A DNA stretch of 64,000 bases from the NCBI GenBank assembly GCA_035192965.1, contig CP136571.1, positions 2,863,501 through 2,927,500 of the forward strand, written 5' to 3'. The stretch's first letter is position 1; each line of letters starts with the position of its first letter. This stretch comes from Fuscovulum sp. (GTDB taxonomy: Bacteria > Pseudomonadota > Alphaproteobacteria > Rhodobacterales > Rhodobacteraceae). Below are positions 43,964 through 53,395 of this stretch, piece after piece. The position numbers were made by a program, and so were the translations under genes. Under the pieces are notes generated by a model. The model was not told where the DNA came from. It searched no databases and was given only the letters and a program-made list of their open reading frames with translations.

Positions 43964-44401
43964 ATGCTGCGTCTGAACCTCGCCCGTGAGGCCTGTTGGA
44001 TCGACCTTGCACTGGGTGTGCGCGTCAAGGTCGAGCCCCTGACGACGGCCATAATGGTTGCTGCACGTACCGACCCGGCCGTGCGCACCATCGCCCCCGG
44101 CACGCCTGACGACAGCATCGCGGTGATCTTCGCCAAAGCCATCGCCACCCGCGCCATCGTCGATTGGGAGGGTGTAGGAGACGCGGATGGGGTTCCCATC
44201 CCGGTCAGCCCCGAGGCCATCGATGCCCTTCTCGATCTCTGGCCGATCTTCGAGAAGTTCCAGACGGCCTATGTCGCCAAGGGTCTGGAGCTCGAGGCGG
44301 AAAAAAACGCCTCGGCGCCCTCGCCGACTGGGTCTTCGGTGGGGGCGAAGGATACTGCCAGGCCTGTGAAGGGCGCTGCCAGGAATGTCCGCAAATCCTG
44401 A
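43964..44401 (+). CDS. Tail assembly chaperone (gpG-like), zero-frame product
   Basis: 145 residues, starting two bases after the tube gene. The body (LALGVRVKVEPLTTAIMVAA, SPEAIDALLDLWPIFEKFQT) matches the tail chaperone that coats the tape measure protein. At codon 113-115 it crosses the sequence A-AAA-AAC, where a -1 shift joins the next frame and yields a longer GT-like product. Without the shift translation ends at 44401 after a short Ser/Ala/Lys-rich tail. Confidence 0.8.
   Translation: MLRLNLAREACWIDLALGVRVKVEPLTTAIMVAARTDPAVRTIAPGTPDDSIAVIFAKAIATRAIVDWEGVGDADGVPIPVSPEAIDALLDLWPIFEKFQTAYVAKGLELEAEKNASAPSPTGSSVGAKDTARPVKGAARNVRKS
44302..44347 (+). promoter_or_regulatory. -1 ribosomal frameshift signal in the tail chaperone gene
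   Basis: The heptamer A-AAA-AAC occupies 44302-44308 in the correct phase of the zero frame. After a 7-base spacer a 10-bp stem (44316-44325 with 44338-44347, two wobble pairs, 12-base loop) can form. Slippage leads into the frame that encodes the GT-like extension. This is the standard arrangement for -1 programmed frameshifting. Confidence 0.85.
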
Positions 44402-44631
44402 ACGCCCCCCTGAGCCTCGAGGGCTGGCAGGTCTGGGATCTGGCGCAGCGCATGGGCGGCCAGATCCGGGCCGTTCCCGGCGCTGTCCTTGGGTGGGACA
44501 TGACAGCCGCATTGGCCATGGCCTCTGCCATGGGCATTTCCCCACGCGCCGTCGTCGAACTGCTGCCCGCAATCGAGGCCGCGATGGTGCGCAAGCTGAA
44601 CGAAGAGAGAGAAGGTCGCCGCTATGGCTGA
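44309..44631 (+). CDS. GT-like extension of the tail assembly chaperone (-1 frame)
   Basis: 107 codons in the -1 frame without a good independent start. They begin RLGALADWVFGGGEG right after the slippery site. The segment contains a Cys cluster (YCQACEGRCQECP, C-x2-C-x3-C-x2-C), possibly zinc-binding. A helical C-terminus follows (MAAL-like MTAALAMASAMGIS, ELLPAIEAAMVRKLNEE). In lambda the G-GT fusion bridges tape measure and tube. It overlaps the tape measure start by 8 bases. Confidence 0.8.
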
Positions 44632-47086
44632 GAAACGGGTCTCTGTCCGCCTCGCTGCCGTCGGCGGCCGCCAGGTCCGCGCCGAACTGGAGGGGATCGG
44701 CGATGCCGGGACGCGGGGCTTCGGCCGTCTGTCGCGCGAGATGGAGGCTGCGAACACCCGGCTGGCGGCCTTCGCGCGCCGCGCCGGGATCGCCATGGCT
44801 GCGGCCGCCTCTGCCGCCACGGCGGGGCTCGGCCTGATCGTGCGCAACGCGGCCCAGAGCGCCGACCAGATCCGGCAGTTCGCGCAAGTCGCCAATGCCA
44901 CGCCCGAGAGCTTCCAGCGCTGGGCGGCCGGGGCACGCACGGTCGGGGTAGAGCAGGAGAAGCTGGCGGACATCCTCAAGGACGTGAACGACCGGGTCGG
45001 GGATTTCCTGCAGACCGGCGGCGGTCCGATGAAGGATTTCTTCGAGCAGATCGCGCCGCGCGTGGGCGTCACGGCCGAGGAGTTCGCACGCCTCTCGGGG
45101 CCGGAAGCGCTGCAGCTCTACGTGACCTCGCTCGAGAAGGCGGGACTCAGCCAGCAGGAGATGACCTTCTATCTCGAGGCCATGGCCTCAGACGCCACAC
45201 GCCTTCTGCCGCTCCTGCGCGATGGCGGGGCCGAGATGATACGCTTCGGTGATCAGGCGCGTTCCGTTGGTGCGATCCTCGACGGCGAGGCACTTTCCTC
45301 GCTGCGCCAAACCCAGATCGCGCTGGGCAGTCTCGGCATGGTCTTCGACGGGATCCGCAACCAGATCGCCGTGGCCGTCGCGCCTGCCGTGACCTGGCTG
45401 GCAGAGGCCTTCGTGACATTGGCATCTGAGGGCGGCGCACTTCGGACGGCCCTCGATACGCTGGGCGAAAACATCGGCCGCATGGCGTCTTATACCGCGG
45501 CCTTCGTGGGCGTGATGGCGGGGCGCTGGGTGGCGGGACTGGCCGCCGCGGCACTTTCTGTCCGCGGGCTCGCGACCGCGCTTGTCGTCCTGCGCGGCGC
45601 ACTGATCCGCACCGGCATCGGGGCGCTCATCGTGGGTGTGGGCGAGTTGATCTTCCAGTTCGGACGGCTGGTGCAGGGCACGGGCAGCGTCGGGGCCGCG
45701 CTGGGCCTCTTGGGCGATCTCGCCCGTGAGGTCTGGGATCGCATGAAGCTCGGCATGGTCGCGTTGGGTCTATCGATCATGGCGGGCTGGGCCGAGATCA
45801 GCGCAGGCATCACCGCCGCCTTGCAGACCGGTCTCGAGGCGGTGGTGGGATTCGGGAACGCGACGCTGAACACCTTCCAGGGGGCGATGGAGGCGGTGAA
45901 GGTCCTCTGGTCGGCTCTGCCTGCCACCATCGGCGAGTTCGCCTATGGCGCGGCCAATGCGCTGATCGGCGGGGTCGAGGCCATGCTGAACGGCGTGGCC
46001 GCGCGCATCGACGGCTTCCTTGAAGGGATCAATGCCGGTCTCGACGTGCTGGGCATCGAGAAGCGCGTGCCGCTGATCGGCACCATCGAACTGGGCGGGA
46101 TCGAGAACCCCTTTGAGGGCGCCGCAGCGAATGCTGGGGCCGAGGCGCGTGCGGCTTTCGAGGCCGCGTTCAACAACGATCCCATCGCGCCGCCCGATCT
46201 GGGGCTGACCGCCGCAGCCGAGGCGGCGCGGGGCGAAGCGGCGCGACTGCGCGACATGATGGGTGAGGTGGCAACGGCCGTGACCGCGCCCCTGCAGTCT
46301 GTCGAGGCCCTGCGGGACGCCGTCTCGGCCTCGGGCACGGACGCCGCCACCGGGCTCGTGGATGCGCGCACGGCCGCGACAGGTCTTGGCGCCGCCCTGC
46401 AGGGGGCGGGCGAAGCCGCGGAAGCTGCGGGCAGTTCGGGGCGCGGCGCGGGCAACGCGCTGCGAGAGGGGGCAGACGCGGCCAAGGACGCCTGGGAGGC
46501 TACAGCCGAGGCGGTGCGCAAGGCGCAGGAGAAGTCGCGCGAGATCGCGCAAGGCCTCGCGCAGGACATCACCGGCCCTATTAAGGAGGCCCTGACTTCG
46601 GGCGAGTTCACCTGGGAGACCTTCGCCGGGGCGATTTCGCGGATCGCGCAGAACCTCGCCACACGGCTGATCGATCTCGCCTTCAAGCCAATCGAGAATG
46701 CCCTCATCAACGCCTTCTCGGGCGGCGGCGGCTTCTTCGGGAGCCTCTTCGGCTTTGCCAAGGGCGGGGTCTTTGCCGGTGGCGCAGAACTGACCGCCTT
46801 CGCCCGGGGCGGTGTGGTGAACCGGCCAACGGTGTTTCCGTTCGCCAAGGGCGTGGGCCTGATGGGTGAGGCTGGGCCCGAAGCCATCCTGCCCTTGCGC
46901 CGGGGCAAGGGCGGCAGGCTCGGCGTCGAGATGAACGGCGATGGCGCAACTGCGGCATCCTCCATGTCGACGCGGATCATCAACGTGCTCGACCCGTCCG
47001 TCGTCGGCGACTACCTCGCAACGCCCTCGGGGGAGCGGGCGATTCTGAACGTGATCCGCCGAAACCGGGGTGCCATCAATGCCTGA
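44624..47086 (+). CDS. Tail tape measure protein, lambda family
   Basis: 820 residues, Ala/Gly rich with several hydrophobic stretches (FARRAGIAMAAAASAATAGL, YTAAFVGVMAGRWVAGLAAA) and long helical parts. The C-terminal EFTWETFAGAISRIAQNLAT, then FAKGGVFAGG and LMGEAGPEAILPLRRGKGG, is diagnostic for lambda-type tape measures. Length compares with the 853 residues of lambda gpH, so a tail of similar length (over 100 nm) is expected by inference. Confidence 0.93.
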   Translation: MAEKRVSVRLAAVGGRQVRAELEGIGDAGTRGFGRLSREMEAANTRLAAFARRAGIAMAAAASAATAGLGLIVRNAAQSADQIRQFAQVANATPESFQRWAAGARTVGVEQEKLADILKDVNDRVGDFLQTGGGPMKDFFEQIAPRVGVTAEEFARLSGPEALQLYVTSLEKAGLSQQEMTFYLEAMASDATRLLPLLRDGGAEMIRFGDQARSVGAILDGEALSSLRQTQIALGSLGMVFDGIRNQIAVAVAPAVTWLAEAFVTLASEGGALRTALDTLGENIGRMASYTAAFVGVMAGRWVAGLAAAALSVRGLATALVVLRGALIRTGIGALIVGVGELIFQFGRLVQGTGSVGAALGLLGDLAREVWDRMKLGMVALGLSIMAGWAEISAGITAALQTGLEAVVGFGNATLNTFQGAMEAVKVLWSALPATIGEFAYGAANALIGGVEAMLNGVAARIDGFLEGINAGLDVLGIEKRVPLIGTIELGGIENPFEGAAANAGAEARAAFEAAFNNDPIAPPDLGLTAAAEAARGEAARLRDMMGEVATAVTAPLQSVEALRDAVSASGTDAATGLVDARTAATGLGAALQGAGEAAEAAGSSGRGAGNALREGADAAKDAWEATAEAVRKAQEKSREIAQGLAQDITGPIKEALTSGEFTWETFAGAISRIAQNLATRLIDLAFKPIENALINAFSGGGGFFGSLFGFAKGGVFAGGAELTAFARGGVVNRPTVFPFAKGVGLMGEAGPEAILPLRRGKGGRLGVEMNGDGATAASSMSTRIINVLDPSVVGDYLATPSGERAILNVIRRNRGAINA

Positions 47087-48227
47087 GCTCTGGCCCTTTC
47101 CGGCGACCCAGGAGATCACCGAGGTGCTGGAATGGCGCACGGATGTGCTGCAGTCCCAGGCGGGCGAACAGCGTATCGCGCTCCGGTCCCGCCCGCGCGA
47201 GATCGTCACCTTCCAGCATCGCTGTGACGTGCTGGGCATGGCTCGCGCGGCAGAACTGGTGCGGGCGGGGTTTGTCGGCGAATGGAGGGTGCCGCTCTGG
47301 CACATGGCGGTCCAGCCGACGGCGGATCTGGTGCAAGGGGCGACGGAGATTGCCGTCGACACCACGACGGTGGATTTCCGGGCGGGGGATGCTGTGGTCC
47401 TCGCGGTGGATGGGCGCGAGGCGTCTCTCGCGGAGATCGCTAATGTCGAGGCGGATCGGCTGATCCTGGCGGAACCGCTGGGCGCGCAGTTGCCCATGGC
47501 CTTCGTCGCGGCCCCACGGATCGCCGTTGCGCCGGTGCGATCAGGGATCCTGACTGCTCCTGTCGAGATCACACGTCGTCGCCAGAATGACGGGATAGTC
47601 TACGCCACCTTCCTGCTGCGCGATGCTCCGGATCTGACCGCGCCGGTCATGCCGACCTATCTCGGCCGCGCGGTCCAGATCGACCCGAGTCTCACCCGTT
47701 CGCCGATCACCGCTAACCTGCGCCGCGCCGTGGAATACGTCGACAACGGCTTCGGGCCGGTCGTGGTCGAACCTCTGCGGGATCTGTTCGAACGCGGCGA
47801 GGCGATCACCCTGAAGGCGCAAGGTGCGGCGGAACGTTGGGCGTTGCGCCGCTGGCTGTGGTCGTTGCGAGGCAGGCAAACCAGCTTCTGGTTGCCGACC
47901 TGGGGGCGCGAATTGCAACTGCGCGCGGCCATGACCTCCGGGTCCACGCTGATGCGCGTGGCGCCGGTCGCGGAACTGGCGGGTTATGTGGCGCGCGCGA
48001 TCCTTCTCGAGATGCCGAGCGGGTTCCGGTTCCGGACGATCAACGCGGCTGTGGCGGATGGCGCGGATCATCGGCTGACACTGTCTTCGAGCCTCGGCGA
48101 GCCCGTGGTCATCGGGACGAAAGTGCATTTCCTGACGCTGGTGCGGTCGGATGCAGATCGGATCGAGATCCGGCATGGGGCCGTGGCGAGCGAGGTGAGC
48201 CTGCCGGTCGTGGAGGTTCTGGAATGA
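47079..48227 (+). CDS. Distal tail-type protein
   Basis: 382 residues from ATG 47079. The protein is beta-rich (VLQSQAGEQRIALRSRPREI, GRAVQIDPSLTRSPITANLR, LRGRQTSFWLPTWGRELQLR). The position between tape measure and the DUF2163-like gene fits a baseplate hub or distal tail component. I cannot assign a named family. It overlaps the next gene (ATGA). Confidence 0.65.
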   Translation: MPELWPFPATQEITEVLEWRTDVLQSQAGEQRIALRSRPREIVTFQHRCDVLGMARAAELVRAGFVGEWRVPLWHMAVQPTADLVQGATEIAVDTTTVDFRAGDAVVLAVDGREASLAEIANVEADRLILAEPLGAQLPMAFVAAPRIAVAPVRSGILTAPVEITRRRQNDGIVYATFLLRDAPDLTAPVMPTYLGRAVQIDPSLTRSPITANLRRAVEYVDNGFGPVVVEPLRDLFERGEAITLKAQGAAERWALRRWLWSLRGRQTSFWLPTWGRELQLRAAMTSGSTLMRVAPVAELAGYVARAILLEMPSGFRFRTINAAVADGADHRLTLSSSLGEPVVIGTKVHFLTLVRSDADRIEIRHGAVASEVSLPVVEVLE

Positions 48228-49084
48228 CCTACGCCACCATCGAGTCCTCAACCGCCGAGGGCCGCCCCTACTACCTCTACCAGTTCGTCGAGGGCGATCA
48301 GGTCTGGCGCTTCACCAGCCGGGCCACCGACTGGACCAGCGCAGCAAGCGAGGGCGACGCAATCACCTGGGAAGCCGCCGCCATTTCCCACGGCGATGTG
48401 GTGCAAACGAGCGAGATCGAGCGCGGGCGGCTGGAACTGACCTGGCCGATCTCGAACCCGTTCGCGCGCCGGTTCCTTGCGCCCTTGGGCAATACACCGG
48501 TGACACTGACCATCTTCCGGGGTCATGAGCAGGTGCTGGGCGAGACGGTCGCACATTGGAAGGGTCGCGTGGTAGGGGCCGAGATCGAGGGCGTACGGAT
48601 CCTACTGAACTGCGAGTCCGTCTTCAGCACCCTGCGTCGGGCCGGGGTCCGCGCAAAGTACCAGCGGCTCTGCCGCCACGCGCTCTACGGCCGTGGCTGC
48701 GGGCTCGACATCGGTTTCCACTGGCAGACCGGCACCGTGACGGCCGTCGCATGCAATTCCCTGACCATCCCGGAGGCGGCGGCACAACCCGACGGCTGGT
48801 TCCGCGGCGGCGTGCTGCGGTTCGGGGCGCAGCTTGGGTTCATCACCGGCCATGTCGGATCGACCCTGACCCTGTCACGCCCGATGCCGGAACTGGCGGC
48901 GGCGCTGGCCTCACCCGAGACCGACCCCGAGTCCGGCGATCCGCTGCCCCTCGTCGCCGACATCGCTCCCGGCTGCGATCTGCGCGCGGCCACCTGTGCG
49001 GCCAAGTTCGGCAACCTCGCGAACTTCGGCGGTTTCCCCGAGATCCCCGGCCGCAACCCGTTCGGCGGCAGTTCCATCGTCTGA
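48224..49084 (+). CDS. Phage BR0599 / DUF2163-like tail protein
   Basis: 286 residues. DQVWRFTSRATDWTSAASEG, the cysteine-rich RLCRHALYGRGCGLDI segment and CDLRAATCAAKFGNLANFGG are typical of the BR0599/DUF2163 family shared with gene transfer agents. The conserved cysteines may bind metal. In the GTA tail this family forms a hub component. The protein probably belongs to the tail tip. Confidence 0.83.
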   Translation: MTYATIESSTAEGRPYYLYQFVEGDQVWRFTSRATDWTSAASEGDAITWEAAAISHGDVVQTSEIERGRLELTWPISNPFARRFLAPLGNTPVTLTIFRGHEQVLGETVAHWKGRVVGAEIEGVRILLNCESVFSTLRRAGVRAKYQRLCRHALYGRGCGLDIGFHWQTGTVTAVACNSLTIPEAAAQPDGWFRGGVLRFGAQLGFITGHVGSTLTLSRPMPELAAALASPETDPESGDPLPLVADIAPGCDLRAATCAAKFGNLANFGGFPEIPGRNPFGGSSIV

Positions 49085-49093
49085 GCATCATCC

Positions 49094-49342
49094 ATGGTCT
49101 GGACCTTCATCGCGCGGCTCGTCCTAGGGCTCGTGCTTTCCGCGATTTCTTATGCGCTGAGCCCGCGGCCTAAGGTCGAGAAGCCTCAGGCTGCGGGGCT
49201 AGACGATTTCACGCTGCCGACGGCCGAGGAAGGGCGTCCGATCCCGGTCGTCTTTGGCACCGTCCTGATCACCGGCCCAAACGTCGTCTGGGCCGGAGAC
49301 CTGAAGGTCGATCCCATCAAGAAGAAAGGTGGCAAGAAGTGA
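49094..49342 (+). CDS. Small membrane-anchored tail-module protein
   Basis: 82 residues with one hydrophobic helix near the N-terminus (FIARLVLGLVLSAISYAL), then a conserved-looking EEGRPIPVVFGTVLITGPNV segment and a Lys/Gly end. Proteins like this precede the large tail-tip gene in several Rhodobacterales prophages. The function may relate to tail-tip assembly. Confidence 0.65.
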   Translation: MVWTFIARLVLGLVLSAISYALSPRPKVEKPQAAGLDDFTLPTAEEGRPIPVVFGTVLITGPNVVWAGDLKVDPIKKKGGKK

Positions 49343-49560
49343 CCCGCGTGATGATCCAGGACCTGCGCGCCGCACGCTACTGCCTTGCAGGCGTGCGACC
49401 ATGGTTTCGGCGGCATGGGCTCGACTGGCAGGCGTTTCTGGACAGCGGCATCGAGGCCGACACCTTGCGCGCCACGGGCGATGCGCTGGTCGAACCGGTG
49501 ATCCTGCAGGCCGAACTGCGAGAGGCGGTGTCGAACGCGGAGGCGGGCGATGGGCGGTAG
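49339..49560 (+). CDS. Small hypothetical tail-module protein
   Basis: 73 residues, coupled by overlaps to both neighbours. DLRAARYCLAGVRPWFRRHG, LDWQAFLDSGIEADTLRATG are its clear segments. It is helical and of a type frequently found between the small membrane protein and the tail-tip gene. No function known to me. Confidence 0.65.
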   Translation: MTRVMIQDLRAARYCLAGVRPWFRRHGLDWQAFLDSGIEADTLRATGDALVEPVILQAELREAVSNAEAGDGR

Positions 49561-52500
49561 GAGCAAGGCGCAGACCGTCGGCTACCGCTATTCGCTGGGG
49601 GTCCATCTGGCACTCTGCCACGGGCCGGTCGATGCGATCCGCGAGATCCTCGTCGACCGTCGCACCGCCTGGTCCGTCACGACCGGCGGGGGTTCTTCCG
49701 GAGGCGGCGGTGCGGCAGTCGAGACGCGCATCGGTTCGGTCAATGGCATGGCCGCCACGGCCGCACTGGCAGGCGACTCTGGCGCGACCATCAGCTTCCC
49801 CGGCACCCGGGCGGGCGTGCGCATCGGGCAGGACTATCGCCTCGCCCTCGCCAATGGGTCGAGCCAGACGATCACCCTGCAGGCCGTCACCTTCGATGCG
49901 GCCGCCAACATCACGCGATGGACCGTGCTGCCCGAGGCCCTGAGTTTCGCCGCCCAGACCGTCGAGGTCTATGAAGCCACAACCGGTGCCAGCAGTACCG
50001 GTGCCGGTGGCGGGCGCATCCGGATCGACAAGCCCGACCTCTTCGGCGGGGAAAGCCGGGAGGGCGGCATCCGCGGCGATGTGGACGTGCTGATGGGCGG
50101 GCCGGGTCAGGGGGCGAACGACTATCTCGCCACGCGCATGGGCGGGGACGTGCCCGCCTATCGCGGTCTCTGCAGCCTCGTGCTGCGACAGGTCTATCTC
50201 GGAATCAACCCTTACCTGAAGCCATGGGCCGTGCGCGTGACCCGCGTGCTGACCGGCGAGGCCGGGACAGCGCAATGGTATCCCGAGAAGGCGGCCATCG
50301 TGCCCGAGGCCAGCATCTCGGATGCCGCGATCTACATGGCGCTCGATGTCTCGGGCTCCATGTCGGGAACCCGCATGTCGGCCCAGAAGGCAGGCGTCGC
50401 CGCGCTCATCCGCGAAATCGCGGCAGGCGCGGACCCTGATCGGCCGAACGACATCCGCATCGTCCTCTGGAACGTGGCCGTCGCCGCATCCATCGAACGG
50501 CGCGACATGGGGCCTGCGGACTATGCCGCGCTCGAGACCTGGATGCTCGGGCTCTCGAACTTCACCAATGGCGGCACCAGCTTCAACGCGGCCTTCGCGG
50601 AGGCAAACACCTTCTTTGCAGGCGGCGGATCGAAGCGCCGGATCGTCATCTTCGTGACCGATGGGGAACCCGCACCTGTCTCCTCGGTCGATGCGGCGCT
50701 CGCGATCATCCGCACCCTGCCGCCCGCCGACATCTTCGGCTTCAACATCGCGCTGGCCGATACGTCCTACACGGCGCGCATCGACAACACGCCGGTCGAC
50801 GGGGTGCCAGTGATCCCGCCCGGGAACCCGCAGGCGCTGGTCGCCTCCCTGCGCGGTGCATTCGGCAATGGCCCGGACATGAACCCGGCGCATATCATCC
50901 GGGAATGCCTGACCAACCGGGATTGGGGTCTGGGCTATTCCTCCGTCGAGATCGGGGCGAGTTTCACGGAGGCCGCAGATGCGCTTTACACCGAGAGCTT
51001 CGGCCTCTCGCTGATCTGGCAGCAGGACTCTTCCATCGAGGAATTCATCGCGAGCGTCCTCGACCATATCGACGCCACGCTCTTCATCGACCGGCGCACC
51101 GGCCTCTGGGAACTCAAGCTGATCCGGGCGGACTTTGTGGCTGCGACACTGCCCTTGTTCGACGAGACCAACGTCGTGGACTGGGGCCGCCTCGGCCGCC
51201 GGTCGCCTTCTGATCTGGTGAACAGCGTCACCGTCCGCTTCACCGATGCCTGGACCGATGACACGGGCGCGGTATCGGTCACCGACACCGCCCGCGTCCA
51301 GGCGATGGGCGAGGTGCTGGCCACCACCCTCGACTATCCCGGCATCCGCTATCAAGGGCTCGCTGTGCGCGTGGCCGAGCGCGACCTGCGCGCATTGTCC
51401 GCGCCGCTCCTGACCGGCGAAATCGTCGTCAACCGCGAGGGCGCGGACCTCGGGCCCGGTGACGTGATCCGTCTGCGCTCGTCGCGGCTGGGGCTCGATG
51501 ACGTGGTGATGCGCATCTCCGAGATCGGCCAGGGCGACGGCCGCGACAATGGCATCCGGCTCAAGATCGCCGAGGACGTCTTCGCGCTAGGCGCCACCGC
51601 CATCGCGGGCGGGCGCATGCCCACGGGAACCGGTGTCGCCGCCCCGCCGAGGGCATTGGCCCGGCGCATGATCGAGGAAGCCCCGTACTGGCTTCTCGTC
51701 CGCGAACTTGGCCACAGCGAGGCCGACCGCCGCCTCGCCGAGGATCCGGATGCAGGCGCGCTGGTTGCGACCGGCGAACGCCCGAGCGCCGATGCTCTGG
51801 CGGCCCAGCTCTGGATCGATCCCGGCACCGGCCCTGCTCAGGAGGGGGTGGTGGCCTTCGCCCCGACGGCGCTGTTGGCCGCAGACGTTACCGACAGCCC
51901 GGAAGCACGGGTAATCCCAGTGACCGGCTGGCGCGATATCGGCGAGGTCGAGATCGGGACGCTCGCCAGTATCGGCGGCGAGCTGGTCCGCGTCGACGGG
52001 ATCACGCCGACCACGATCACCGTGGGCCGGGGATGCCTCGACACCGTTCCGCGCGCGCATGCCTCTGCCACGCCGGTGATTTTCTTCGACGAAGTGGCGC
52101 GGATCACCGAAGACAGCTGGGCAGCGGGCGAGACGCTGGCAACCCGCCTCCTGCCCGAGACCGGACGCGGCACGCTGGCCTTTGCGCTGGCGCCGGAAGA
52201 CGTGGTGACGCTCGACCGCCGCGCCATCCGGCCACTGCCGCCCGGGCGGGTGCAAGGCAACGGCAGCTACGCCCCCAATGTCGATGTGCTGGTCACAGGC
52301 TCTCTCGCCTTGACCTGGACGCATCGTGATCGGCTGACCCAGACGAGCCCCGTCATCGTCGATCACACCGGGGGCTCCATCGGGCCGGAGCCGGGGGTCG
52401 GCTATGTCATCGAGGTGCGCTGGGTGGATCCGGATAGCAGCATGGCCATGCTCCCCGCGGGCGTGGTGATCGATGCAGGGACCGCCTCCAGCTGGTCCCT

Positions 52501-52684
52501 CGCGCCCGAAGCCATTCCGGAACTCGGTGCACCGGACCGGACGGCCGAGGTCGAACTCGCGGTCCGGTCCCGGCGACTGGTCGAGGGCAGCTGGGTCACG
52601 GATCGGGAGGCGCGGTGGTTTCGGCTGACGGCGCCCTTCGCAGCCGGATGGGACCGAGGCTGGGGTTTCCTCTGGGGCTCCTGA
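49550..52684 (+). CDS. Tail-tip / host specificity protein with inserted von Willebrand A domain
   Basis: 1044 residues. The start (GYRYSLGVHLALCHGPVDAI) and the body from about 450 on (DMNPAHIIRECLTNRDWGLG, a LFIDRRTGLWELKLIR segment and LVNSVTVRFTD) belong to phage tail-tip attachment proteins. Between them, about residues 260-430, lies a vWA domain with a full MIDAS: DVSGSMSG, then GGTSF, and FVTDGEP. Such metal-dependent adhesion sites bind protein ligands, so this domain may help host recognition or tail assembly. The N-terminal GGGSSGGGG linker is odd. Confidence 0.85.
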   Translation: MGGRSKAQTVGYRYSLGVHLALCHGPVDAIREILVDRRTAWSVTTGGGSSGGGGAAVETRIGSVNGMAATAALAGDSGATISFPGTRAGVRIGQDYRLALANGSSQTITLQAVTFDAAANITRWTVLPEALSFAAQTVEVYEATTGASSTGAGGGRIRIDKPDLFGGESREGGIRGDVDVLMGGPGQGANDYLATRMGGDVPAYRGLCSLVLRQVYLGINPYLKPWAVRVTRVLTGEAGTAQWYPEKAAIVPEASISDAAIYMALDVSGSMSGTRMSAQKAGVAALIREIAAGADPDRPNDIRIVLWNVAVAASIERRDMGPADYAALETWMLGLSNFTNGGTSFNAAFAEANTFFAGGGSKRRIVIFVTDGEPAPVSSVDAALAIIRTLPPADIFGFNIALADTSYTARIDNTPVDGVPVIPPGNPQALVASLRGAFGNGPDMNPAHIIRECLTNRDWGLGYSSVEIGASFTEAADALYTESFGLSLIWQQDSSIEEFIASVLDHIDATLFIDRRTGLWELKLIRADFVAATLPLFDETNVVDWGRLGRRSPSDLVNSVTVRFTDAWTDDTGAVSVTDTARVQAMGEVLATTLDYPGIRYQGLAVRVAERDLRALSAPLLTGEIVVNREGADLGPGDVIRLRSSRLGLDDVVMRISEIGQGDGRDNGIRLKIAEDVFALGATAIAGGRMPTGTGVAAPPRALARRMIEEAPYWLLVRELGHSEADRRLAEDPDAGALVATGERPSADALAAQLWIDPGTGPAQEGVVAFAPTALLAADVTDSPEARVIPVTGWRDIGEVEIGTLASIGGELVRVDGITPTTITVGRGCLDTVPRAHASATPVIFFDEVARITEDSWAAGETLATRLLPETGRGTLAFALAPEDVVTLDRRAIRPLPPGRVQGNGSYAPNVDVLVTGSLALTWTHRDRLTQTSPVIVDHTGGSIGPEPGVGYVIEVRWVDPDSSMAMLPAGVVIDAGTASSWSLAPEAIPELGAPDRTAEVELAVRSRRLVEGSWVTDREARWFRLTAPFAAGWDRGWGFLWGS

Positions 52685-52717
52685 TCCCGGAATTCATGAC
52701 AACGAACGAGGACAAGC

Positions 52718-53395
52718 ATGCCGGAACGGATCATGCCGGGATTGGGGCTGCGCGCCTTCTACGATCCCGGCCAGCGCAACTGGGGCACAGGCCTCAGCGA
52801 AGACCTGCGCCGCCTCTCGGCCCTCGTGCAGGCCCGCGTCACATCCCGCACCACGCCGCTGCCCACCACCGGCAGCGCGGGCCAGATGCTGATCGTGCCT
52901 GCCGCGGCCGGGACCAATCCCAATGCGCTGGCGCTCTGGGACCAGTCGCCCGCTGGGGCCGCGGCATGGGTCACTCTCACTCCACAGGAGGGCTGGCAGG
53001 TCTGGGTCGCCGATGAGGCGCGGCATGTGCGCTTCACGGCCGGGGCATGGGTCGAGGTGCCGCGCCCCGGCATCGTGCGCATCCGGACCTTGACCGCCAC
53101 CAGCCACACGCTGGAAGCCATCGATCTGGGAAGCATCCTCGAGACGACTGGGTCCTCGGCCGTCACCGTGACCATTCCACCCGAAGCGACCGTTCCCTTC
53201 GAGATCGGTTCGCTGATCAACGTGACACAGGTTGGCGCCGGGGTCGCGACGGTGGCAGCAGCAGCCGGGGTGTCGCTGAATGGGGTTGTGGGCGGTTCCG
53301 TTGCTCTCGACGGCCAATGGTCGGGGGCAGCACTCGTGAAGCGCGGCGCAGATGCCTGGATCATCCAAGGCGCGCTGGCAGGAGCCGTCGCATGA
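52718..53395 (+). CDS. DUF2793 domain tail protein
   Basis: 225 residues. LSALVQARVTSRTTPLPTTG, then a short EGWQVWVADE segment and FTAGAWVEV, are hallmarks of DUF2793, a family of tail-fibre-associated proteins in alphaproteobacterial phages. The C-terminal half is beta-rich and Val/Ala-rich. It overlaps the next gene (ATGA). Confidence 0.82.
   Translation: MPERIMPGLGLRAFYDPGQRNWGTGLSEDLRRLSALVQARVTSRTTPLPTTGSAGQMLIVPAAAGTNPNALALWDQSPAGAAAWVTLTPQEGWQVWVADEARHVRFTAGAWVEVPRPGIVRIRTLTATSHTLEAIDLGSILETTGSSAVTVTIPPEATVPFEIGSLINVTQVGAGVATVAAAAGVSLNGVVGGSVALDGQWSGAALVKRGADAWIIQGALAGAVA

Noticed and set aside
45770..47572. 600-codon antisense frame over the tape measure gene
   Set aside because: It mirrors the Ala/Gly-rich tape measure codons and crosses a gene boundary; no domain seen.
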